Shown here one piece after another: positions 36,953 to 48,891 of a stretch of 64,000 nt of DNA. Location of the stretch: assembly GCA_009741485.1 (NCBI GenBank), contig CM019216.1, positions 27,917,741 to 27,981,740 of the forward strand, read 5' to 3'. This DNA is from Malurus cyaneus samueli. Its lineage: Eukaryota > Chordata > Aves > Passeriformes > Maluridae. The notes under the pieces were generated by a model, which saw nothing but the letters and a program-made list of their open reading frames with translations, was not told where the DNA came from and did not search any database. Numbering within the stretch: the stretch's first letter is position 1; every line of letters begins with the position of its first letter. The position numbers and the translations under genes are program-made.

Positions 36953-38546
36953 CTGTAAAAAAAAAAGCAGTATAATCTGAAAATAGCTACCAATGAAAGC
37001 CAAATAAACAACTTTTTTTTTCTTTTTTTTTCTATTATTTTTCTTCTTTTTTTTTTTTTTTTTAAAGTTTGAGCTTGAAGATATAGGGAACTAGCCAGGT
37101 AGGAGGCATAAGGAATAACCCAGATTATTTTCAAATGAGGTGCCAGTGGAGTGAGCTATTGTTTTCAGTTCAGTTAAGCTAATACTACAGGTCTTATCCC
37201 CATGCTCTCCAGGTTAAAAAGGAACCTGGTCTATATCAGAATATTTGCATATCTGCATATCTTCTTTCTACGAGGCTATCTTTTGTATTTTGGCAATCTC
37301 AGATGGATTTTTATAATTTAGTTTTTCTAGGAGAAGAAATAAGAGACAGAGCAAAAATGTGGGGTTTTATCTGGGGGGAGAAGAAGGTAGGTTGCAAGAA
37401 GAGAGAAGAGGGCATCTCTTTGATAGCATCCTTTGGGCAAAGGAAGTCAGGATTTCTCGAGTAATATGGTAGATGTGGTTGAAATATTGGTGGGCACTGA
37501 TTGACGGAGGAAAGAGCAGGATGAGGAGGTGAATTATAGAGAATGGAGTGATAATAATTAGTACTTAATAAATGCAAGACTATTAGTACCAGCCCATGTT
37601 TTATGTGCAGGCTACAAGCACATAAGGAAGGGGAGCCACACAACAGTGCAGTCCCATTTAACATATGATAAAGTTTGTGAGGGACTTTTGGTCCTTGAAA
37701 AGAGCCAGATAAATTTAAAGGATGACAAGAATTACTCTAACATTGTCTGTAATCAACAATGAAACTCACCTGGAAAGAGAAAACAAAAGCATCTCCTTAA
37801 AATCCAAGTCAACCCTGACTTTGAAATACAGTTTTCACAAAATTCCCACCAACTACTTCGCAAAGATTTGAATGTTGAAATACCTTTAGAAATACACTTT
37901 TAAAGCATCTATATGGCTAGTTAGCAGAGGTCTTGCCATGTTTGTCCCTTTACAATGAAAATTGATGCTAAATTACATGTCAACCTTCAAGAATCTGTCT
38001 TGGGCTCAATTTTCCAATAAACAAAAGGGTTAGCTTCTCCAGAGAAATATTGCATTGAATATATTTATTAATGGAAAATAAGTTAGTGTGGCAGTGCCTG
38101 AGTAAGCCAGGCTGCAGTTGATGTGTTTGTACACAGTGTTGTCCAGCTCAATCTGAATTGCAAAGGCTATAGACAGAGAGGTGTGGTGAGGAACATCTTA
38201 AATCAAGAAAGTGTCAGCTGGGCCCCATTTCCTGATTTAAACAATTACATAGCTGAATAACCTATACTTAAAAACACAAAACCTAATGAATAAGCAATAA
38301 GACACTTGACCTGTAACAATTGTGAGCTCCTGTCCTCTGTATTTAAGATGAGTTCTGTTTCACTCAGCTTTATAACAGGAGAATGCTTTGAGACAGCTCT
38401 GCTCAACAGGCAGGGAGTGGTCTCTCCATGATAGCCCCTTATAGTAGCAGGGGACAGAATATCACCCTTGCCACATCTGTTCTGCTAGTTTGGGATATGC
38501 ATTCTGTGAAAAACAAAATTAAAAAAAAATCTCTAAATTAAAAAAT

Positions 38547-38591
<45 letters not shown>

Positions 38592-39249
38592 CCCAGCAAA
38601 ATAATGTAAATCATATTGTTTGCCTTCTCTCTTTCCTGAGGCTTCCTGACTGGGACAGGTTTTATCCTAAACATGTGAGCTGGGCCTCCTTCCAACATGG
38701 CCAGTGCCCAAGGGAGCAGGAAAACAGACATTCAGATGGGAAATACTTGTTTCTACAATTTTTTTTCTCTCCTTTCCATATTTTTCCCTTTTAAGTGCCA
38801 TCACCTTGAAACAATAGGCCCATCAGCTGTACAATAATTTTGGGCAGAATCACAAAAAGGCTGATACAGAATGCAATCAGCAAGGAATCAAATTGGGGTG
38901 TTTAATTTGTGGCAATGAACATGGCTCTATTGACTGTCTTATCAAGCAAATCTGATATTGCTTATACTTGGATTAAAGGCATGGTTAATATGAGCTATTG
39001 GTGTAATATTTTTAGATCTATGACATTCTGATAAAAATTAAGAGTATACAAAATCAATACAACTGACTTTGAGCAAATTAAAAACTAGTCAAGTAATACA
39101 TTGAAAAATGTAATTATTTACGTAAATTGCAAATCATCCATCTGGGTGCTTTTAGCAGGTCATGCAGAGATCTGCTCTTTGTCTAATCTTGTGCAATGTG
39201 TTTATTAAAACTGAGGGAAAATATAGTATCAGTCAATGAGATGGGTGCA
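36953..39249. other. Gene-free stretch with T-rich tracts
   Basis: Probably intron upstream of the 36809-36952 exon. It contains a T-rich low-complexity tract at 37012-37062 and an unbroken T run at 38549-38591. A 117-codon minus frame at 37311-37664 lacks splice context and family signal. Confidence 0.55.
38549..38591. repeat. Unbroken T43 run
   Basis: Forty-three consecutive T residues, ending in CCCAGC. This is the longest homopolymer in the window. On the minus strand it would be a poly(A) tail, but the sequence before it on that strand does not resemble a known processed gene copy to me. Length is likely polymorphic and also error-prone in assembly. Confidence 0.9.
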
Positions 39250-39800
39250 ATCCCTACATGACTGAGGCACTGAAGGGATTGAAAAAACCTAAAACAACTC
39301 TACTGGCTGTGAATCATATTGGTTACAGTGACCATGAGATTGTAGAATTTAAAATCCTGAGAGAAGTGAGGAAGACAAATATTAGTTTCATAACCCTAGA
39401 CATTTGGAGAACAGATTTTGGCTTATTCTGTGATCTTTTTGGCAGTATCCACTGGGGAGCAGCCACAGAGGACACAGGACAGCTCATTGAATTTCTTCAG
39501 AGAATAAAACCCCTCTATTCATATGTGCAAGAAGGTAAGCAAGTGTGGCAGAAGGTCAACATGGATTAACAGGGACCTCCTGAATGAGCTCAAACACCAA
39601 AAAGACGTACATGAAGAAGGAATGGAATTCTCAGGAGGAACACAAGGATGGTGCATCAAGAATACAGGGATGAAACTGAGAAAGCCAAAGCTCTCCTGAA
39701 GCTGGGGCCAGTAGTGAATGTGAAGGACAAAACAAAGAACTTCTCTAAGTACATCAGCAGCAAAATTAAAGCAGAGGAAAACTACTTATATGGGGGTTTT
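39250..39800 (+). mobile_element. CR1 LINE ORF2 fragment (between endonuclease and reverse transcriptase)
   Basis: The translated plus strand contains GYSDHEIVEFKILREVRK followed by TLDIWRTDFGLF, the conserved SDHE.VEF and LDFRRADF-type block of CR1 ORF2. Next come QVWQKVNMD and, after frame breaks, segments corresponding to the WLNRDLL.ELK region and KNFSKYISSK. The frame is interrupted by stops and shifts, so the copy is dead. It is 5'- and 3'-truncated and sense on the plus strand. A 103-codon frame (39258-39569) is a relic of this ORF, not a host gene. Confidence 0.85.
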
Positions 39801-40795
39801 AGTACACAAATCCCAGCACTGGCAATTTTTAGATGGATCTGGTGATTTTTTCATGGATCTGGCCCATTTATTATTACAAATATTATAGTGAGTATAAAGG
39901 TACAGCAAGCAACATCCTGAGTACTGGAATATTTCTTTCTTTAGACAAATAAAGAGATCAATAGAAAGTACACAGTACTGGTAGCAGTTCCCAGGATACC
40001 CAAATACATGGATGAAATCTGCCTACTGATACATATGTTACATACTTTGAACATTCAAACTTAGCCATCCCCCCACCACTGCAAAGCACAGGGCCAAACT
40101 AAATTTTTCAGGCATCTTGTTCTTCTTGTTATTGATACAGTCCAATAAACAACCACAAACCAGTAAGTCATTCCACTAAGGACAACAATTTTGTAGGTAG
40201 ACAAATGCAAAGCAGTGAAACAAGTACCAAATAATAAAAGATTGGATTATATAGAAGAAATCATACTCCTAACATTTATTAAAACTCCATAGACTTTGGC
40301 ACTAACCTTTTCAAATACATTTTTAAAATTATTTTTACAATTTAAAAATCAAACAATGAATCTTCCAAGTTGGTAAGTCTGGCAGAAAAATATTGAAATG
40401 AAGTAGCTGCCTCCAAGAGGTTACTGACAGAGTTTCAGAAAAGAAAATAGGAAAAACCCAAGAAAACAATGAGATGATTTGTCAGGGGTCATGGACTGCC
40501 TAGCTATTACTGAATTTCTCTGTAAACAATCTAACAGGGAAAGGAGGATTTGTAGTGCTACAATTCATGTTATCTTCTTTTTCCACCTTACTTATTTCAG
40601 AGTTGACAGGAATCCATAGGAGTCATTCAGTATGCTGCTCAGCTGGAAATTAGGAAAAGAAATACAGATTTAAGCATGCAGTATTAGAAATCCTACTCAG
40701 AAATTTGGACTAAACTTTTCTTTTATGAGATCTAAGGGACAATAATTACTATGGAAAGGTCAAAATCAGCTAACAGCTCAAATTAGATAATGAGA
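39801..40795. other. Gene-free stretch
   Basis: AT-rich sequence with no exon or repeat family recognised, between the CR1 fragment and the first copy of the unclassified 275-base repeat. Confidence 0.6.
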
Positions 40796-41070
40796 AGTGA
40801 AACACCTTCATCACCAGGCACTTTTGAAAATGCAGGTGAGGAACACTTTGAAGGTTAGTGTTAGTACTTTTTAACCCAATACTTGCTGTTGCAGTTGTCT
40901 TCACTGCAAGCAATTTCTTTTATTTTCACTTACAAAGAAACATTCTGTCCCCTAGTAATTTTCATTACCTCTCCATAAATTTCTATTTTTAGGAGCTCTC
41001 CAGGCAGGAGAACTTTAGCTGTCAGAAGCAGACAAAATTCTACTGGATGACAAAGTACAGCTAAAGATTT
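40796..41070 (+). repeat. Unclassified dispersed repeat, copy 1
   Basis: From GTGAAACACC to ACAGCTAAAGATTTG this segment matches 50089-50362 along its whole length in direct orientation. The two copies share blocks such as ACTTGCTGTTGCAGTT, TCTTCACTGCAAGCAATTTC and AAATTCTACTGGATGACAAAG. Similarity stops abruptly at both ends. I see no terminal inverted repeat, poly(A), CR1 tail or LTR end, and do not recognise the family. The copies differ by scattered substitutions and small indels, so the duplication is not recent. Confidence 0.85.
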
Positions 41071-44000
41071 GACTAAAAATCTAAAATTGGGGAATGAGAA
41101 GTAAAAAGCCTGGTTCTGGGGAACAAACCTTTTGTATTTAGGTGGAATCAGCGTCAGAAATGTCTTTCCATTTCAGTCAGAATTCTGCTCCTTCTGGAAC
41201 AGAAACAGAGAAAAGCATTCCCTTCCTTCTAGCTCCGAGAGCAAAGAGAAGAAATTTCTCTTCTGTCAAGAGAAAATATCCCATGAGTGAAGAAGTAAAT
41301 ATATGAGTAACAGACCAAAGCTGTTTCAGTGAGATAGAAAAACCCGATGATTTTGAGAGACAAGGCCATGGAGGAGGATGGAAGCAGTGAAACAGATAAA
41401 TAATATAAAAGTTGGAACAAACCATTAGGAAAAACCTCAAAACCTCTACAACAACCTACCATGGACAAAAGAGGAATGACTAATATGATAAAACAGGAAC
41501 AAGAACATGACTTTATATTGCAGTACAGACAATCCTGTGCCAAATTCTGCATTCTAATAATTGATAACATTTCATTGGAAATTGTGAAATAAATCTGAAT
41601 GAACAGGCAAGTTCACAGGGTATCTGGTTTTAGATCAGACCTCTGTGCCTGATATGCTCATGGGACAGCTGAAAGAACATGGTTAGTGGTACTGCTTGTG
41701 GTTTTGAGTAATGCTTGCTTGACCTGATTATGCTAATCCATTGAAAAATGTCAGAGGAATCTATTTTTCCAGTCCCAGACTTGAAAATTTTCTAGAATGC
41801 TAGACATCATGTCAGAAATCTTTGAACATTTTGGAATTTGAACTTTTTCATCAGCTGAAGTCCGTCCTTTTCAGGTGAGTGAAAATAATAGCCTCTATGC
41901 AGCCATTTTGTCTATTCTGCTACCCACAGCGCCTTCCATTGTGCATACACCAAGATACCTGCTGGCCTGAAAAGGGTTTGTTAAGGACAAGTGCTCTTTT
42001 CAGAAACCTCCTCTTGACTCTCTTCACTCCTGCTGTTTGTGTTTCTTTCCATTTTCTTCCAGCATGATAATAATGCAATGTTAAGAGAAACAGTGCAGGT
42101 GAAAAACAGAGTAGATATAAATCTGCTATCTTAATTTTAGATGTAGATTGAGATTCAGACACCCCGAAAAATCTCTTGAGGCTGTAATTAGCCTTTTTAC
42201 ACAGAGCAAGTCAAGAACTGCAAAGTTTTATTTGATTAGCTTCTAGCTGCCGGTTTTCACCTTTGATTATCTTTGTGTCCTGTCAGTTTGAAGCTGTGGT
42301 TGGAGCTACTTCATGTCAGCATCAACAGGAGAAACCTGAATCAGGTGAAACCCCACATGAACCACCATGTAAAGCCCAGATTGAAAACAGAGGCCTTGCA
42401 TTTCTGCATAACAGCAAAGGGGCAGGAAAGAAAAAATGAACACTTGTGTAATGGAAGGTGAACCTCTTGCTGGAGGAGGAAGCACAGTCACTTCCTTAGG
42501 AATATGCCATCTGGAAACCTATGATAGCTGAAAAGCCCTAGCAGTATAAGAAAGCAGACTTGGTTATCACAAGATTGAGTTTATTGACTAAAAAAGAGTA
42601 AATCCAAAGTCTGACAAGTGTTAAAGCAACAAAACTTTTTACAAGTGTCAAAACCACAAGAAGTATAGAAATTTTTTTTACAGAATCCAGTTATTTTCTC
42701 TATTAGGTACCTAATTTAAGCACAGTCTCATTAAAAATGTAGGTACTTTGAGTGAAAGAGGTGATCTCTGCTCAACTGCCTATATTACTAAAACAGTGGA
42801 GATTTGAACATCTCAGTTAGGAAGTCTGGTTATCAACTAAAATTATTAGTATAACAAGTTACTAAAGTCAGAAAGGTAGTAATTTATAATGTTGTTTTGC
42901 CAAAGTATTCACTTTCTGTAGAAACAATGAACTTTCTACAAAAACAAAGCCCTTTGTCTCTTGCATAGAGGTAAGTTTCCACAAGAGCTATGCTAATCAT
43001 CAAAATTTTCCTGCTGTGCCACTATCTTTACCTGTTTGCTCATTACAGTCATGATAGGAAAATCAAAGCTTTGTAAGGTCCATTTAATCAGGTGGATTTT
43101 TTTGAGTTTTTTGAGACTGAAGATGGAACTGAGGGAGGAGAGGGAGAAGAGGAGACTAGAAATGTAACTTCTTAATTTTCAAGGATGCTACCAGTGTATT
43201 TTTTACTTGAACATTTCCAGAACCTGGGCTAAGTTTGCTTTCTCACAGCCTATTCATATCCTGTCTCCTACAGGGAACACTGAGAAATACTGAACCCTGA
43301 ATATTTTTGAAAAGCTGCTCCAGAGCTTTAGAACTTCCTGTGTTAATGGAGGTACTCAGTGTTCTGACTTTTTTTTCTCAACCTGTTCACTCCCCAACAA
43401 TCTAACTGAAACATTGCTATGATGAAAATAAGAAAAAAAAAAAAATCCAATTGAACTCTGTAAAATACCCTGTAGGAATGTCTGGCATATGAGTCTCTAG
43501 GCACAGATGACTTGTTACATGCTTAATCATTGTACTTTGAATGCAAAAGTGACAGAAATTGCTGCTATATAAAAACACTTGGTCCTAAGATTCAGTTCTC
43601 CTTGTTTGGGTGCAACAGACTCACGCAGAGATATGTGTGAGTTAATGGCAGCAGTGATGGAAATCTGGTGATAATGCCCCATGAAGAGTTGTCATGATTT
43701 GACTTATGCATCTTCTATATAGTAGCCAATTTCAATGAAATCTAAATCTTACATCAGAACCTACATCTCTCTATAGCTAGCACTTAATATGCTTTTTGTA
43801 GAATAATGCTTGACAATGATGTACTCTCCTATTGCAACAACTTATTAGTTTGGTCTGTTTATTACACGAATTCTGGTCATAAACATTTAAATGGTAGTTA
43901 ATTGCTGTTTAATTCACACACTACAGAGTGAAAAACCTTGTTAAAATCATGTGATCCACCAGAAGCAGAATTTTGGATGCATAGTAGCAAATAGTAGCCT

Positions 44001-44989
44001 TTTTTTTATCTAGTGTTAAAAACACAATAAACATCGAGGCTTTTTAGTTTGCTTGATATGACTTCATTTTGTATATGAAAAAAAATAATAGCTGGATATT
44101 GATAAGTTATTTTCATTAGTCTGCTTGTTTGGAAGGAAGTTGATTGAGTTGTTAGTAGACTGTTGTCCAGGAATATAATGAAGAATATATGGATGTCTTT
44201 ATAAATATGGGTCTGACATTTATGTTGGTGTAAGTCTGGATATCCGTGTCTGAAATTAATGGAGCTGCACTGATATCAGTCCCAGGGAAATTAGGTCAAA
44301 GGAATCCCAAAAGGTAAACAGGGCTGCACCAAGCCAGTCTCTGATACATGAAAAGGGTCTAAAACCAGAGTGAAATTATGGATCTGGCATTTACAATTGT
44401 GCCAGTGCCAGATAACTGAGCTAGCACAAGTAATAGCTGTGAAGATACAATGGCATGATCTTCCATGCACTGTAGTACCTACAACACAAACTCCTTCCAG
44501 TTCTTGAGTGTGCTTTTGTAAGTTTGTGGTGCTGCATGTTCCTTGTAACAGTTAGATTGATTTTACAGAGATTCAATGCCACATGCTGTTATCCAGAATA
44601 TCCTGTGTTATCAAGAACACCCATACTTCTTCAAAGGTCTACTGTACGAGTGGTGAAAGAGACCTTGTTTCCAAATCCTTTGTGTCCTTATAGATTTTTA
44701 CATGTTTGAAAATCAATAAAGTAGCATTCTACATTTTCTTTGCACATCTATAAGTAATTATGCAACACACAATGCAGGGGAAATTCAATCAAAGAGGACA
44801 AGAAATTAATTTTATCCCCATTATCCTTTTAACTTTGTGTCCTTTAAATCTGGAATGAATCCATAGGACCTTGTGGAACCAAGGCAAATAAAAATAATGG
44901 ATTTGTTTTGGTCTCAGATGCAGTGATCCAAATACTCCTTTCCCTTGTCTTTAGGGGACACTTCCTGTCATGTGAAAGAGACTACTGAG
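41071..44989. other. Gene-free AT-rich DNA
   Basis: No exon with paired splice sites or protein family signal. Short A or T runs occur (for example 43431-43444). No known repeat recognised. Confidence 0.55.
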
Positions 44990-45873
44990 CCTCTACCCAA
45001 CACATTGACTTCTTCCCAAGCTAGTTTTGTTAGCTTGGATATAACATTTTGTGCAAGGTATAAATGGCAAGTGGGGACTGCAGAGGTGGCCTCTCTAGGA
45101 GGTCAGGGATTGCCCTGTGCCAGACATGGACAGTTCAAGCCAGCTCAGCAGTGGATCCACTGCATGCCAAAGCTAAAGTAAATCAGGGCAATTTTTGGTG
45201 CCTCTGTGAGGATATATTTAAGAAAAGGCAGAAAACACCAAGGGCAATGGAACAAGTGAAAAAGAGAGGCAACAAGAAGACCACAGCAGTACAAGGTGTT
45301 CCATGGTGGAGCTGGTCACACCCCTGAGGGGACTGTGGTCTGTGGAGGACTTGTACTGGAGCAGGTACTTCCCTGAAGATTCTGTGGCCCATGGACGGGT
45401 CCACACTGGATCAGAAGAAACTAAGAAGGAAGGGGCAGAGGAGTAAAAAAAGGAACAAAGCAGCACACAGAAATGGCTACACACAGGCCCCAGGAGCCTG
45501 CTTCATCTGTTGCCTCACTGTTGGAAATGTCTGTAAACTGCAGTGATAGGGCATGGAGACTGGGAAGCAGGGAGCAGAGGTGTCTGGAGTGAAGTTGAAC
45601 CTGTGAACGGGACAGAAAAGGTGTCTTCCCTAAGTGTTTAGATGTTTGCTCTTTTTGTTTCCCGAAACCCAAATCAGTAATTAAATGCTTTAAATGAAAC
45701 TCTCTAGGTTGTGTCTGCTATGGCATCTTCAGTAATTGGTGAATCATCTTCATTTTGATACATGAATTTTCTCATTCTTGTCCTTCCTATTTTCTTCCCA
45801 TTCCAACTGTGAGAAGGGAAAGAGTGATCAAACTGTGGGTTCTTGGCGTCTGGTCGGGGCCATCCCACTACAC
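44990..45873 (+). mobile_element. Solo LTR of an avian ERVL-like endogenous retrovirus
   Basis: The segment follows the layout of a widespread avian ERVL-type LTR. There is a U3 region with GGTGCCTCTGTGAGGATATA leading into a TATATTTAAG box (about 45213). Then come diverged reiterations of ACTGTGG(T/C)C and GGACTTG/CACTGGA-GCAG words (45300-45420), the segment GGAGTGAAGTTGAACCTGTG, a degenerate AATTAAA (about 45680), AGTAATTGGTGAATCATC, and a terminal TTGGCGTCTGG...CCCACTACA. No primer-binding site, gag/pol/env or second LTR is visible, so it is best read as a solo LTR left by recombination. The 5' end is approximate, and internal open frames are not genes. Confidence 0.75.
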
Positions 45874-46260
45874 ACCAGACTTGGCAATGCATCTGCTCAG
45901 TGGTGGCTACCAGCAAGACAAGGTTTTAGCTCACCCCTTGTTTGCAGTTTGACGTGCACCTACGAATCTTTAAGGACTTCAGAACCCGAGTCTCTCACTT
46001 TGGCCATGGTTACTATGGGTACTTTACGAAAGACAGACAAACGAATCCACCGATGGTTACAAATGAAAGGGAATGGAATGTTCTGGGAAGCGCCAGGCTT
46101 GCAGGAGGAGCGGGCTGGTCACCGGGACGCGGCGATCGCCGGGCGCTGGCCGTGGTGCTGAACGGGCCCGCCGCGGCTCCTGTCGAATCAACAACTTCCA
46201 TGGGATTAACAGCTGAAAAAACGAACACTTTAACTTTAAAAAAAGTACCGTATACTTAGA
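45874..46260. other. CpG-dense patch next to the LTR
   Basis: Directly after the LTR end lies about 390 bases unlike the AT-rich surroundings. A core at 46085-46190 holds roughly fifteen CpG in about 100 bases, for example GGGACGCGGCGATCGCCGGG. A 105-codon plus frame (45942-46259) and a 71-codon minus frame (46013-46228) overlap, so neither is clearly coding. The minus strand has TTCGTTTTTTCAG, an acceptor-like string, at its right side. It may be a small promoter-associated island, a retroposed GC-rich fragment, or more of the retroviral insertion. I cannot decide. Confidence 0.45.
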
Positions 46261-46989
46261 CGAACTGGTACAAGAATAATTTATGAATAAATTTTTTTCT
46301 CCTACTTGTACTCAACAGTCCATATTAATGCCATAACACCATGGATATCGGCAGTTGCCCACTCAGCTCGGGGTGATGTAAATATAAACATTTACTCTTA
46401 ATATTTGCAGATTTTCTACATTAACTGACATTTTTCCATTTGAAAGTGCCAGTATTTTTTGGAAAGAAATGGGATTAACACTTAGCACTATTAAATCTAT
46501 TTGTGGAACAACCAAATGGAGCTGGGAGAAAACAAATTAATCTATGTATCATGGATTCATGGTGTTTTGAATCAAAAAAGATGCTAGCTTACTCAGCCTG
46601 ACACTGCCTTTCATAAATCCTCACATTTTACCCACTTACCTCTGCCATGAACTCAGATATTGGCATGGGTAAAAGTGTCTTCTGAAAGGAAGATAGGCCT
46701 GATTTTTTTTTTTTTTTTTTAAAGAGTGTTTTTCTCCCTTCCCCCAGTATTATTACTTTCTCTACTAGGGACGAGAACTTGGTATTTTCTTTATAAAGAA
46801 AACATATCCAAGTCACTTCATAATATCTTCCTTGCTAAAAATAAGCACTTAGCTCTTTAAGTCTTTCATGATATATTTGCAGTTCCTTTCTGCCCTTTCC
46901 TCTAATTTTACAACACCAGTTTTAAGATGTATGTAGCACACCTGGAGGTGGCACAGCAGTGTCATCAATACCACATGCAGAGTAAAAAA
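46261..46989. other. Gene-free stretch
   Basis: AT-rich, with a T run at about 46702-46720. No exon or repeat recognised. The right end leads into an antisense CR1. Confidence 0.55.
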
Positions 46990-47600
46990 CATTTCCCTGT
47001 TTCTGTTCACTACTTGTTCGTGCATTCACCATTTGTAATACTTCTTTGTGCCACAGCATCACAATGAGAACTCAGATTCTTGTCCACTGTGACTCCATGA
47101 TTTATTTTAAACTCACTCTTTTTCAGTTGAGAATTCAGTATTCTGCAGAGATAGCTGTATCTTGCAATATTAAATTACAGTTTGTTTGAATAGACAAGTC
47201 TAGCAGCTGACCCAAATCACACTGACTTATCTACAATCACTGTTAGTTACCATTCTGCCAACCCTCATGTCATCTGCAGCTTTTATTAATGCTGATTTTA
47301 TATTTACTTTTAGGTCACTGAGGAGAATGTTGAAAATACTGTGAAATTTAGTCATAAGGAAATCCATCAGAGACACACTACACAGGGATGATTCTATATT
47401 GACAGACAACATTGGAAACTATAATTTCTGAGTCCCCTTACTATGCACTTTGCAGGTATTGTGTGGTCCTAATTGTTTAACAGAATGTCACAAGGTGCTA
47501 AGTCATACCCTTTACTAAAGCCTACATTAAATAATCTCATTTCCTTTAGCAATGGAATTCTTATGTCAAAGAAGTAAAATGACCTACTTTTGCGTTAACT
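46990..47600 (-). mobile_element. Ancient CR1 LINE, reverse-transcriptase region fragment
   Basis: The plus strand is the antisense of an old amniote CR1. Markers in order are TGTCCACTGTGACTCCATGA, CTCATGTCATCTGCAGCTTTT, TTTTAGGTCACTGAGGAGAA followed by TGTTGAAAATACTGTG, then TTTAACAGAATGTCACAAGG and TGCTAAGTCATACCCTTTAC. These correspond to the finger/palm portion of ORF2 in reverse order. It is strongly diverged and has no intact frame; the boundaries are uncertain and it may extend toward 47780. Confidence 0.6.
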
Positions 47601-48891
47601 GAAATTTTTATCTTCCTACCTTTTAATTCCCATTAAAGAGAGTTTATGAAAGATTTCATTGCAAATATTTTTATGTGTGGTTTTATTCTGCACTGCTCTC
47701 ACGCTAAATTGGCATTGTAAAATATTCTTCCACTCTTACTTTCATTATGTATTCCCCGGCTTTAACATTTCCTTTAAGCAAATATTCTACAATATCCTTT
47801 TTACTGTGATGAGCTATCTTCTACAGCGTATTATTCAGAGCAGCCAAAGCTGACTCACGAAAGATTCATTATTTGTTGTTCCATAACTGCTGCTATTTAC
47901 ATACATTTCCTATGGGATGTTTCCACTCTTCAAACCAGAGAACCCAGAGACTGTATTGTGCAAACTGGATACTAAAATATAAGAGGTGAAATAAGGACTG
48001 TAGTTCTACAACCATGAAGAAAGTCATATCTAGAAGTCTGTACTGGTGGGGAATAAAGTGAGAAAAAGATTTAGGCAAGGAAGTTAATAATGTTTAGACT
48101 GCAATATTAGGATATAAACTTTTCTTCATAGCTCCTGAATGTCAAGGAATTGCTTGGTTTTGTTTGGTAGAAATGAAGCTTGGTGTTTCAGGCCAAAATT
48201 ATACATGCTGTAGCATTTTAAAACTGAGCATGAATATTTACAGTTTAAAGGTTCTAATTTAGACATGAAACAGTAAATCAAGGACATTTTGAGAAGAAGC
48301 AGCCAGTCAATCTTGAATAAGCCCCTGAACAACCAGAGACTGTTTTCAGCACATATGGTTGTCTAACAGGGCGCCTCTGAACAGTGGGTGATATTATATA
48401 CCATATGTGCTGCTATACCAAAAAATTATTTGGTTTCTGGTAATACTAAACCCAAAGACTAAACTCTAAAACTAACTAGCTCTTCTAATCAATATCAGCA
48501 TCTTATTATTCCATCTATATTTAATTACGTTCTTAGTGAGCTTAAAGAATGTCTTTTAGCTGTCAGCAGAAAATGTGAGGAGGAATGGTTTACGTAAATA
48601 AGACAAAGCTTTCTAAGTGAATTATTATCTTGCTATGCATTTGATTACTGGAAGCACTTTACTGGGAAGAAAATCAGAGTGACTAGTAATGTGGAGGTTC
48701 TGATATCTTGTATCACAAATTTAATAGAAAGGTATAGAATTTATCTTCAATACCCATAAAGGTGTGATAATATTGTAAGGAATATTTTCCTGACCAACAC
48801 TTATTTGGTATCTTGTATTTAGAAATTCATCCATTCATACAGCTCCAAGTTCCATCACGTCTCGGATACACCTTTGCAATAATGAGCTTTG
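47601..48891. other. Gene-free stretch between two antisense CR1 copies
   Basis: AT-rich with no supported exon. The first 200 bases may be further diverged CR1. The rest is unremarkable. Confidence 0.5.

Noticed and set aside
39258..39569. 103-codon plus frame with clear protein similarity
   Set aside because: It is CR1 ORF2 (SDHE.VEF block), a dead retrotransposon fragment rather than a host gene.
45778..46161. 127-codon plus frame spanning the LTR end and the CpG-dense patch
   Set aside because: It starts inside the LTR and runs into unrelated DNA, overlaps open minus frames, and matches no family I recognise.
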